From assembly GCA_032716605.1 (NCBI GenBank), contig CM064495.1, forward strand, positions 24,955,760 through 25,019,759: DNA of 64,000 nt. Reading direction: 5' to 3'. Made by a program: the position numbers and the translations under genes. Numbering within the stretch: position 1 is the first letter of the stretch; each line of letters opens with the position of its first letter. Positions 22,170-31,249 of this stretch are shown in pieces. The notes beneath the pieces were generated by a model that saw only the letters and a list, made by a program, of their open reading frames with translations, had not been told where the DNA came from and ran no database searches. Source of the stretch: Paralithodes platypus (Eukaryota; Arthropoda; Malacostraca; Decapoda; Lithodidae).

Positions 22170-22260
22170 AATAACAGGCCGTAGCTCGATTGGTAAAGCG
22201 TTCCCTGCTAACCGTGAGGTTGACGGTTCGAGCCTCGGGCCAGCCAGTGTGTTATTGGCA
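22170..22260 (+). mobile_element. tRNA-like SINE head
   Basis: GGCCGTAGCTCGATTGG looks like the acceptor/D-arm with A box, and GACGGTTCGAGCCTCGGGCC like the T-arm with B box. CTGCTAACC in the anticodon position suggests a Ser(GCT)-like origin. The acceptor stem does not pair convincingly, so it is called SINE-derived rather than a tRNA gene. Confidence 0.5.
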
Positions 22261-22483
22261 GACATCAGTGCTGTTGGTGAACGGAGCGGTCTAGCAATCT
22301 GTGGCAACTATTCACTAAGTCCCTGATTCATCAGGGCACCCACCCTAGCCTTGCTATTCAGCAGGGAGTGTATGGTGGTAAAAACTGCATCATCAACTAA
22401 TAGTGCAGTGTGGTTTTATGGATATTGTAATCAAAAGATTAACAGTATGTTTTTGTGTACTTATGACAGTATCCGAGAGTCCC

Positions 22484-22748
22484 AGGTGAGTGTTCTACCC
22501 ACCTCAACACCTTCCCATGGTGGTGGTATTACTGCCACCCCGACCCCAGTACACCTGCCCGGAACCCCTCCATGCCGGGGTCACGTCGTGGGTCTACAGC
22601 AACCTTCTCTGTCAACACTGGTCTGGCTAAGATGTTGAACGAGCGTGGTACCACTAAACATGATAACTTCGCTCCCACAGCTACACCCGCCAACAGTCCC
22701 ACTGCCTCACGTCCTGGATCACCTGAGCCACAGGCCTACAAATTGCCA
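22484..22748 (+). other. Possible host exon (Ser/Thr/Pro-rich)
   Basis: This stretch has higher GC than its surroundings and is not recognisably repetitive. In frame 3 it encodes [20 protein letters not shown], then [11 protein letters not shown], then a Pro/Ser/Thr-rich stretch ending [13 protein letters not shown]. It stops exactly at CCAG/GTAAGAG, a good splice donor at 22748-22756. CCCCAG at 22543-22549 or CCCAG at 22483-22487 could be acceptors. The GLxxMLNERG pattern recalls the C-terminal region of TRAK/Milton kinesin adaptors, but that is a weak impression. It may instead be a non-coding fragment. Confidence 0.35.
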
Positions 22749-22969
22749 GGTAAGAGTGTGTGTGTGTTTTGTGTGTAGCTATGAGTTCTCTTGACCTACT
22801 GTATAGCCTACCGTATCAACTACCAAGTGTGTAGATGTACCTAAAACTTCTTTTGACCTATACAAACTACCTGATCAAGATATATAATTTATTCAGTTGT
22901 GTGTGAAGCTATACTTTCTATAGACCTGTAGCTCTAAAACTGCAGTAGTAATTATTTAGTATGTATGTA

Positions 22970-23298
22970 CAGTAGGGTCCCGCATAACGTGTTCAGATAA
23001 AACGAGTCTCGATTAAAACGAGCAACCTAAAATATTAATATTTAATTTTCGATAAGAACGAATGTGATCACATAAAACGAGTCTGCCGCCAAAGTGGGGC
23101 AAATCCGAGGAGTTTTCATATAGAGCACCGAAATATCGTACAAAACGTACGAAATATCGTACGCTCCTGACGGAAATTTACGCTTACAGTGAACATTGAC
23201 GATATTGGACCACCAAAATGCCGTGTTCACATAAAACGAAATCGCATAGAACGCCCTCGTTTATCGACCAATTTCTCGTTTTATGTGAGACCCTACTG
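22970..23298. mobile_element. Tigger-like MITE 2 (TA target)
   Basis: Ends CAGTAGGGTCCCGCATAACG and, inverted, CAGTAGGGTCTCACATAAAA are flanked by TA. The interior repeats ATAAAACGAG in both orientations. No ORF is present (329 bp). Ends and target fit pogo/Tigger-type non-autonomous elements. Confidence 0.8.
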
Positions 23299-24871
23299 TA
23301 TGTATGTACAGTTTGCCGCACAAGTCCTGTTTTCACCATCTCAGTGAAATTGTAATTTGGCAGCGTCGGACACACCTCCCCAACCCCCCTCCCTCACTAC
23401 ATCACCTACTTGCCATCCCACCTTTCCTCTCTCTCTTCCACTGCCCGGCTCATAGTATCTCACGGTTATGAAGTAGGTGTGTTGTAAATCACTTGAACCA
23501 TTTACTTTCATTTCATTATACTGTATTGATACCCTAGCTGTAAAAATTATATCAAAAAGTTTCTTAACCCCTTCCTTACCGTCAATATCCTTTTTATTAT
23601 ATTCTGGCTACCACTATTCGATTTTATTCAGTTTAGGAAGGATCTCTAGTAATTATAAGGCTTCGAACTATCTCAATTAATGTTTTTAATAACAACATCT
23701 TCCTAAGCTGCATAAAATCATCTAAATATGGATAGAATGAAATATAACAGACGTCGCTGGTACAGAAAGGGTTAACAAAGTTATGCCGAGTTATAAATTT
23801 GTATTCGTATTTCATAAAGCAATGCCTGGATAAGTTACGCATGAAGCATATTTCAGACAACTCAGAAAGGGAGAGAGAGAGATGATCGTAATTCAATATC
23901 TATGACATCTGGCAATATATACAGTATATAGATAGATATACCTTACTTTCCAAACTGACTAATTCCTTGAACGTAACGATAGTGCGTTGTTATGTGTGCG
24001 ATTAGTTTGCTTGGGAAACAGATTTACTTGCTCATGTAGTAAGCGTTGTTTCCACATAGCGATTTTGATTAGTTATTTTGCCTTTATATTGTCTTTGTCC
24101 AAGTTTTGGTTTGTTTAGTTTGCAAGTTTTACATTTTAATTATGTATTCCCATTTCACTTGTGAATCGGGATATTATAGATTATATGTATGCGTGAATAT
24201 TTATATAGTTCTTTCCTAAAACCTTATTTCCAATTATGTGGTATTATTGAGATATGAATGAGCAATAAATACGCGATGTCAGAATCATAACCAGCAAGGA
24301 GAAGTATAGTAATTATCGAGTTTTAATGCATCAATAGAGAAGCAGAACAAATATCGGTAGTAATGCTTACAATAACTCATGGCACTGTAAATGTTGCTAA
24401 AAGAAATGTATTAGGTCATGTATAATCCCATATAATATTTGTGTTTTATCTGTGTTTGTTCGTTGTTTTGTCTTGTGTTTTATGTTTTCCTGTTCTTGCT
24501 CTGTCTTGAGTCGGCCACCCACAAGAAAATACCAAAAATAAATAAATAAATAAATAAATAAAATAAAACAGAGGAAAATAAAAATTAAAAATAGGAAAAG
24601 TGGGAATTGGGCCTGAGCAGATAGATAGGTAGATAGATAGATAGATAGTTACTATAAGATAGGAATGACAAAATCAAGTAGGTAATTCTAAAATACGTTG
24701 AATACTGAATATTATACTGAAAGACAAACTCTGACAACCAAATATTCACAAACAAATACACACAAACATAACCGAGTATAGATTAAAACAACATACAGAA
24801 ATGAATATATTAGGACACATTTCAGGACTCTCTCTCTCTCTGTTGAGTGGTACTTGAAAATTAGACAGAAT
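23299..24871. other. AT-rich interval with microsatellites, no gene seen
   Basis: It contains (AAAT)n at about 24538-24565 and (GATA)n at about 24620-24648, plus otherwise unstructured AT-rich DNA. Short ORFs on both strands have no recognisable motifs. Confidence 0.6.
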
Positions 24872-24998
24872 GGATAAAAAACACCATCTGAGGAAGAGCA
24901 CTTTATTGACAATGTTTTGCAGATAGCTTCAGACCTGATGAAGCTATCTGCAAAACGATGTCAATAAAGTGCTCTTCCTCAGATGGTGTTTTTTATCC
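24872..24998. repeat. 127-bp hairpin (inverted duplication)
   Basis: GGATAAAAAACACCATCTGA at the left is matched by its exact reverse complement at the right end. The arms are about 60 nt with one two-base mismatch and a short loop (CAGACC). Each arm contains CAATAAAGTGCTCTTCC or its complement, so a polyadenylation-type signal faces outward on each strand. It borders CT-rich simple repeats on both sides. Confidence 0.9.
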
Positions 24999-25000
24999 AC

Positions 25001-25048
25001 ACACTCTCTCTCTCTCCCTCCCTCTCTCCGTCCGTCTCCCCCTCCCCC

Positions 25049-25095
<47 letters not shown>

Positions 25096-25100
25096 TCTCT

Positions 25101-25136
<36 letters not shown>
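25001..25136. repeat. CT-rich microsatellite
   Basis: An almost continuous (CT)n/(CTTT)n pyrimidine tract. Confidence 0.95.
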
Positions 25137-25140
<4 letters not shown>

Positions 25141-25400
25141 TTGAATATGGCGTTCAGTTCTGGTCCCCGTATCTCAAGAAAGACATTAAAAAACTCAAAT
25201 TTGTCCAGCGTAGAGCAACTGAAAAACAAGCCATATTATGAAAGATTTTTTTAAATGTGTTCTCGCTAAAGAAAAGGAGGTTGCGAGGCCAATTTCTCGA
25301 GTGTGTTAAGATACTTAAAGGATTTGACAGAGTAGATAATACTGTGCACTGTTCACGATTAATAACAATCGGCGGCACACAATGGCGGAAGGCGGATGCA
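25137..25400 (+). pseudogene. CR1 fragment, RT C-terminal region
   Basis: The translation LEYGVQFWSPYLKKDIKKLK, then FVQRRATEK, followed after a frame change by RRLRGQFLECVKILKGFDRV, is the RT C-terminal segment shared by the CR1 copies downstream. Both ends are truncated. Confidence 0.75.
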
Positions 25401-25525
25401 AGTTTTTGAGGCTCCAGCATATGTTCATGGGAATGGATAAGTAATTCACGGAATATCGAGTGCATACGGGGCTAGCAAGGAGAGGAAGGATTTGTGAAGT
25501 GTTTGGAGGATATATTGGTGTGGTG

Positions 25526-26292
25526 CAGCATTGCCAGGTGGATTTGGCTAAAATATCGTACCAAATATGTCAAAATTATCGTATTTGCATCAATATTATC
25601 GTACAAAGTTTTCATCATACAGTATCATGGATTTCACCTATACAGATCTATTTCTAGAACTAGTTATCAAAGCTTAAATGAAAAACACAATAACACAGTT
25701 ATTTAAATTCTAAAATTTGAATGGTAGGGAAACAAAATAATATGTGTGCACTAATAGTAGTAGCAAAATTTCTGTAAAGTTTATTAAAACCAAATATGCT
25801 GTGGGAGTAAACTCTAGGACTAGCCTACATAGACTTGGCCTCCAGAACGCCCCAAAAATGTATCATAAAGGGGGGCAAATCGTCACAATATTGGAGGGAT
25901 AGTCCGAGACATTCTTATGAATTTTTCATATACAGTTATAAATATATACAGTAAGAGTGTAGTTTACTTATTGTAGAGATAGTTTATACAAGGTTGTATG
26001 TATGTACAGTAGGTGTGTCCTTTGTCTACTGTATGTATGAATAGCCTACAGGTGTTATGACTGGTTATATATATATTGTGGAAATCGGTGTTTATGTTGA
26101 TTTCAACTTAAATACAATTTTTCTATATTTGTTTTACCATTTGTTCAACAATTTTCAAATTATTGTAAATAGGCACTGAATTATTGTACAAATTCCCGAA
26201 TTATCGCATTATTGTACACCTGGTATTGTACATTGTACAAATGGTCAAATTATTGTATTTGTACGATAATTATCGTACGACTGGCAACGCTG
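25526..26292. mobile_element. hAT-type MITE with 8-bp target duplication
   Basis: The ends CAGCATTGCCAG and CTGGCAACGCTG are inverted repeats, and GTGTGGTG is duplicated exactly at 25518-25525 and 26293-26300. An 8-bp duplication with CAG-initial ends is the hAT pattern. The 767-bp interior is AT-rich with scattered ATCGTAC and ATTGTAC motifs and has no transposase. Confidence 0.88.
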
Positions 26293-27050
26293 GTGTGGTG
26301 GAGGGGTGATATACTGTATAGTGAAATAAGAGTGTGTAGTGACGGAACAGCGGTAGTATTGTGAGTTGTTGAGTTTGTAAACAAACATGGCGGAGGGAAT
26401 TTCGGGTATGACGGAGGCGGAAGAAAAGTTACAACGTTTTCGTGGGTTCAAGAGCACAGATAATAAGTTAGAAGAGGTTATTATTGTTGTGAAGGATTTG
26501 GAAAAGTGGATGAGTGATACGGAGAAATGGAAGGGGGATATTGGTGAGAAAGTTAAGGCACTGTGTGTAATGTGTAGTGTGACAGGTGGGGAAGGGAATA
26601 GGCCTAGCGAAGGAAGTGAATGCAGAGGCGCATTTTTGAGAGCTTTTTGGCTTAAGCCTGGCTTCCCCCTTTGGCTTAAGCAAGAGCAGCCGCGCAAAAA
26701 TGGTTTGGCTCGACTTCGACCACAAGTCACGTGACATAAACACAAACACTGAAAATGGCGGAACAACAAGACGACCTAGTGGTCTGATCTGGTGCCATTG
26801 TAAAGGTTTGTCCCTTAATTGTTCGGGGAGATCACCTTTTCAACGGCCCCCCCATATTTGTTATTGATTAAGCTTTTGATTATTTACTGATATTTCAACT
26901 TCTTTTGTCTTTTTGTCCAAATTTATGTCTATTTCCTGTTTTATTATTCTCTGAATAGTATGTCGGCTATTTAATTATATTATTTGTGTAAGGCCTATCA
27001 AATAGTTTGCTATAGGCCTAGGCCTAGTCCGTACATTATAGGCTACTGTA

Positions 27051-27233
27051 TAGGTTGGGCAGAAATCGTAAACCCCAACCTCTCATAACTCAAAAAGGAC
27101 TACAGTAATCGAGCTAATATTTCTACCAACTAGGCAGACTTGGCTAGGGATTATGTGAATAAATTGACGACTCATTTGCTTAAGCCCTTTTTGAGTTACA
27201 GAGGTTAGAGGTTACGATTTCTGCCCAACCTAG
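27051..27233. mobile_element. 183-bp palindromic MITE
   Basis: The ends TAGGTTGGGCAGAAATCGTA and, inverted, TAGGTTGGGCAGAAATCGTA match exactly. Imperfect arms run on to about 48 nt on each side through AACTCAAAAAGG. The central loop is unrelated. A TA-type target is possible because TA adjoins or forms the tips. Confidence 0.78.
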
Positions 27234-27439
27234 AATGAATGGACTATAGTGTTTGTATATCTTGGTAACGTTCACAATATAGTACAAAATTATCCAGTGT
27301 TATGACAATACCCCGGCATCAATAACACGATTTGGGAACTAGAAGGATTTCTTTACACACACAGAACGAGTATTTTCCAGATCGGCCTGGATGATTCTGC
27401 CAATAGCCTACTGTGTGTCCTGTAATAGTGCATATCAAG

Positions 27440-28713
27440 CTAACTATAATATTGAGATTGATAAGAGATTGATGAGAAAGGTTGAGGCGCATGGAATAGG
27501 TGGGGCGTTGTTGGGATGGATTAGGTCATGGCTAATTGGTAGGAAGCAGAGAGTCAGCATAAATGGTACGAAGTCAGAATAGGGAGCAGTCAAAAGTGGT
27601 GTCCCCCAGGGATCTGTATTAGGTCCTCTGTTGTTTGTTATATACATAAATGACCTTGATTTAGGTATAACTAGTAGGATAAGTAAATTTGCAGACGATA
27701 CCAAAATGGGGAGAAACAATTGATTCAGATAGAGATATAGAGTGCCTCCAAAGGGATCTAGATACCTTACACGAATGGTCAGTAAATTGGCAGATGAAGT
27801 TTAACATTGACAAATGCAAGGTATTAAAGATAGGGAAGATGCATACAAATGTTAAATATAAACTAGCTAATGTGGAATTAGAAAACTCGAATTGTGAGAA
27901 AGATCTAGGTGTGTTTGTTAGCAATGATTTGAAGCCTAGACAACAGTGTATAAGCATTCGAAACAAGGCAAACAGGATTCTCGGGTTCATCTCAAGGAGT
28001 GTGAGTAACAGAACTGCTGATGTTATCTTAAAACTTTACTTGTCATTAGTGAGACCCCATATGGATTATGCTGTTCAATTTTGGTGTCATTATTACAGAA
28101 TGGACATAGATTCATTGGAGAGAGTACAACGTAGAATGACAAAAATGATCCATAATATTAGAAATCTTCTGTATAAAGAAAGGTTGAAGAAATTAGGCTT
28201 ACATTTCGTTAGAGAGACGCAGAGTTAGAGGGGATATGATAGAGGTGTTCAAGTGGGTTAGTGGGATTAACAAAGGGGACATGACAAATGTACTAAAGCT
28301 CAGTGATAGCGAAAGAACTCGTACCAATGGTTTCAAATTAGATAAATTTCGTTTCAGAAAAGATATAGGCAAATATTGGTTTGGTAACAGAGTTGTAGAT
28401 GGGTGGAATGGACTACCAAATGCTATAGTGGGATTAAAAACGATAGGGAGCTTTAAGATAAAATTGGATAAGCATATGGACGAGAAGGGTTGAGTGTGAA
28501 GGGGATCAGCAGGGTTGGGCCAATCAGCGCTCTGCAGACCCCCGTAATCCTGCGTTAATCTCTAACCGTTTTGGTAAGATGATCCTCAGGGTAATTAGAG
28601 TGTTGAGCCTATAATTGGGCTTTGTAATTGGGGTTGTGTGGGACAGGGATCTGCCTTGCTTAGGCCAATCGGCTTTCTGCAGACTCCCATTTTCTTATGT
28701 TCTTATGTTCTTA
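27440..28713 (+). pseudogene. CR1 LINE (CR1-B), 5'-truncated, with 3' terminus
   Basis: RT residues from KVEAHGIGGALLGWIRSWLI through [19 protein letters not shown] near 27600 and KFADDTK near 27687 lead to the C-terminal region (LVRPHMDYAVQFWCHYYRMD near 28050; WNGLPNAIVG near 28407). The 3' end is TTCTTATG repeated (28691-28713), a CR1-style short tandem terminus. A stop near 27580 and frame changes near 27715 and 28225 disable it. It lies inside the 2.4-kb TIR element. Confidence 0.85.
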
Positions 28714-29889
28714 ATATAATAGAATATCATTATATAATATACCGGTAATATAATATATATTACATTACTTATGTATTCATAATATACACTCGATCTGGTC
28801 TCTATGGTATTTACCCAATACAAAACAATGAAAAAACAAAAAAACAAAACAGATATTGTTTACAAACAATTCCCGCTTAAGCCAAGGTCCCAAAGTCAAG
28901 CGGCCTTTCAGGGCGGATTGAGAAAAGTCGATCCTGCTTAAGCGCGGCTCGAGTTTGGCTTAAGTTTTGTCCTCGCAAAAACGAATTTCGCTCTTGGCTT
29001 AAGTCTGGCTTAAGCCAAAACGCTCGCAAAACCGCGCCTCAGGCCTATTTCGGCAGTTAATGAAAGCCTAGAGATGGTATTGAAAAGGATAGATGAACTG
29101 GGAGCAGAGAATATGGCATTGAAGGAGCAGCTGAAGGAATACGAAGGACGTTTCAAGGAAGTAAAGAAGTCAACTGCATGGACGGTGGTAGGTAAACAGA
29201 AATTCAAGGATTTGGAGGATATTATGAAAGAGCAAAAGGAAGAAATGAATATGACCAAAAAAAGTTTTGAGAGTGCAGTTGTAGGGGTCATGAAGAACAA
29301 GGAGAGTGTCGTGAGGGAGGCCATGGACAGGGATAGGGGTGTAATCTTGTATGGAGATATAGAGACTCATATGAATGATAATGGAGTGAGAAAAGTGAGG
29401 GATATGGAGACAGTGAAGGAGGTCATGAAAGGTGTGGATGAAGACGGATATGGATGGGAAGGGCAGGTGGAGGAGGTCAGTAGGATAGGTAGATATAAAA
29501 GGGGAGAGATGAGACCTATATGGGTACAGTTTAAAACCAGGGCAGTGGCAGAGACGGTGACAAATTTTAGTTGGAGGCTAAATACAAATGAAAAACTAAA
29601 ACACATAAGACTAAAGAAGGATTTGAGCTTAGAACAAAGAAACAAAATTAAGGAATTACAAGAAAAGGCTGATGGAAATAATGGAAAGTTGGGTGAGGAG
29701 GATAAGAGAAATTTTTACTGGAGAGTGAGGGACGGAAAATTGAAGAAGTGGTTTATAAGAGTAGAAGGGAGGGGGAGATCAGGGAGGGAAGAGAATGTGA
29801 TGAGAGTTGTGACGGAGGAAGAGAACGGGGTGGAGGTGTCACAGGGAGAGACAGGAGACAAAGTGGCAGACCCAGTAGTGCTAAGGGGG

Positions 29890-30776
29890 GAGTAGGGTAC
29901 GGACAGGAGGAGCGGGATGGTGTAATTGATGAAGGAATGGTAGATGGATTAAGGATTATGTTTAGTAATGTGGATGTGTTTACCCAGGACAAGAAAAGAG
30001 AACTGATATGTAGGTTGCAGGATGAAGAGGAAAAACCTGATATCATAGCCTTACAGGAAGTAAGACCAAAAAATGCTAGAATTGAAAGGGAACTGGTAGA
30101 GTATAGTTTGGAGGGTTTTGAGTTATATGAGAGAAATGCTATTAGAGCAGAGGTCGGAAGAGGACTGTTTATTTATGTAAGAAAAGAGCTCAAGGTTAAT
30201 GAGGTGGATATGAGACCGCAGTATTGTGAGTATTTGTGTATTGAAGTAAAATGTGCAAGAGGATCAATTCTAATTGCCTCTATATATAGAAGCCCAAATA
30301 ATAGCAGGGGAGAGGATGATAACCTACTGAAAGCAATGGAGGAGATAGATAATAGAGAGAACAAATATAAAATTTTGATTGGAGATTTCAACTTGCCAAG
30401 GATCAACTGGGCAAATTGTACTACTCCAGCGGGTCAGGGTAGCCTGGAAAATAAGTTTATAGAGAAAGTGAGAGATTGTTTTTTAACGCAATATATTACA
30501 GAGATGACAAGATATAGAGATGGGACGCAGGGGAGTGTACTTGATTTGATTTTTAGCAATGAGGAGGATATAGTGGAACATGTCAATGTGGATAGCCCTA
30601 TAGGTCGTAGTGACCATGCCTGTAGAAGCTTTAGTTGCAATATTAAAACAGAGAGGGATAATAGAAGCAATAGAAAAATATACATGTATGATAGAGCAGA
30701 TTATGAGCTGCTGAGATGGTGTTTGGACATTGACTGGGGGGAATACTTGAACTGTGAAGACGCTGAAGGAATGTAG
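29890..30776 (+). pseudogene. CR1-A ORF2, endonuclease domain
   Basis: The frame covering 29748-30776 contains an APE-type endonuclease: IMFSNVDVFTQDKKRELICR, DIIALQEVRPKNARIE (catalytic Glu), IASIYRSPNN, ILIGDFNLPRINWANC (DxN) and GRSDHA (SDH box). The endonuclease nicks target DNA to prime reverse transcription. The frame stops at 30774-30776; linker-like sequence (KLRKKPNPELSMKRKLWILI) continues to 30980 in another frame. No RT domain follows from this copy. Confidence 0.82.
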
Positions 30777-30984
30777 AGGAAAATTAGAGTCAAACTGGAG
30801 AATGCTGTATCCAAAAGTGTACCAGTAAGGGAATATAAGGATAAAACAAAATTGAGGAAAAAACCAAACCCAGAATTGTCAATGAAAAGAAAGCTTTGGA
30901 TATTGATTAGAAGAAAGAAACGATTGTGGGAAAGACTAAAATTGTTAAAAAAGAACAGGGGGTCTAGCATGTGCCAGAGGTTAA

Positions 30985-31245
30985 GTATCGAAAAGTGGTG
31001 TAAATTGGCTGTTTTGGCCATAAAGTTATCTCCAATGAAATCATCATCACAGCTCAACCAGTTGACTTAGAGAGCTCTACTTAATGCCATTCTACAGGTA
31101 AATAACACAGCTACGCTTGGGGGTGCGCGGGAATGCGGGAAGCAGTCTGATTAACGAATATACGGTAGCCTAGCCTAGACGTTTTTCGGCCAAAACACCC
31201 GGGTTTCGAGGAATATATATATAATACATAGCCGGGGCTGGAGGG
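30985..31245 (+). mobile_element. TTAA-flanked MITE piece (261 bp)
   Basis: It is flanked by TTAA at 30981-30984 and 31246-31249. It equals the right half (about 43473-43733) of the 480-bp MITE at 43254-43733, starting precisely at that MITE's internal TTAA (43469-43472). The right end is CCGGGGCTGGAGGG. It separates two different CR1 copies. Confidence 0.8.
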
Positions 31246-31249
31246 TTAA

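Larger units (their letters stand above)
26626..29039. mobile_element. 2.4-kb TIR transposon with CAG target duplication and GGCTTAAG subterminal repeats
   Basis: The left end AGGCGCATTTTTGAGAGCTT and the inverted right end AGGCGCGGTTTTGCGAGCGT continue into GGCTTAAGCC on both sides. CAG occurs at 26623-26625 and 29040-29042. About eight (T)GGCTTAAG or GCTTAAGC motifs cluster within 150 bp of the two ends, as transposase-binding sites often do. The interior holds a nested CR1 (27440-28713) and a small palindromic MITE (27051-27233) but no transposase. The superfamily is not identified; a 3-bp duplication would fit several groups. Confidence 0.8.
26387..29895 (+). pseudogene. CR1-A ORF1 protein, split by an insertion
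   Basis: The N-terminal part (26387-26622) starts MAEGISGMTEAEEKLQRF. The rest (29041-29895) contains a heptad-like coiled coil (LKRIDELGAENMALKEQLKE), an RRM-like core (RIGRYKRGEMRPIWVQFKT) and a basic C-terminal region (LKHIRLKKDLSLEQRNKIKE). CR1/L1-type ORF1 proteins are RNA-binding chaperones with this layout. The 2.4-kb insertion falls between GAA-TGC and AGG-CCT codons; without it the reading frame is continuous. Confidence 0.78.
25440..30980 (+). mobile_element. CR1-like LINE (CR1-A), interrupted by two DNA transposons
   Basis: The copy consists of a probable 5' UTR (about 25440-26386), ORF1 (26387-26622 joined to 29041-29895) and the endonuclease half of ORF2 (about 29890-30980). A 767-bp hAT-type MITE lies in the 5' UTR and a 2.4-kb TIR element in ORF1. 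Both leave target duplications, and removal of the latter restores the ORF1 frame. The copy stops at a TTAA MITE piece before the RT domain. The 5' limit is an estimate. Confidence 0.75.

Noticed and set aside
22180..22245. Functional tRNA-Ser gene
   Set aside because: No variable arm or convincing acceptor stem; the context is SINE-like.
24932..24962. Hammerhead-ribozyme-like CTGATGA followed by CAAAAC at the hairpin centre
   Set aside because: The core needs CUGANGA and GAAA with a stem II between. Here the second element is AAAA and no stem II forms. The similarity is explained by the simple hairpin.
25154..25465. 103-codon minus-strand ORF near the CT repeat
   Set aside because: Antisense to a recognisable CR1 fragment.
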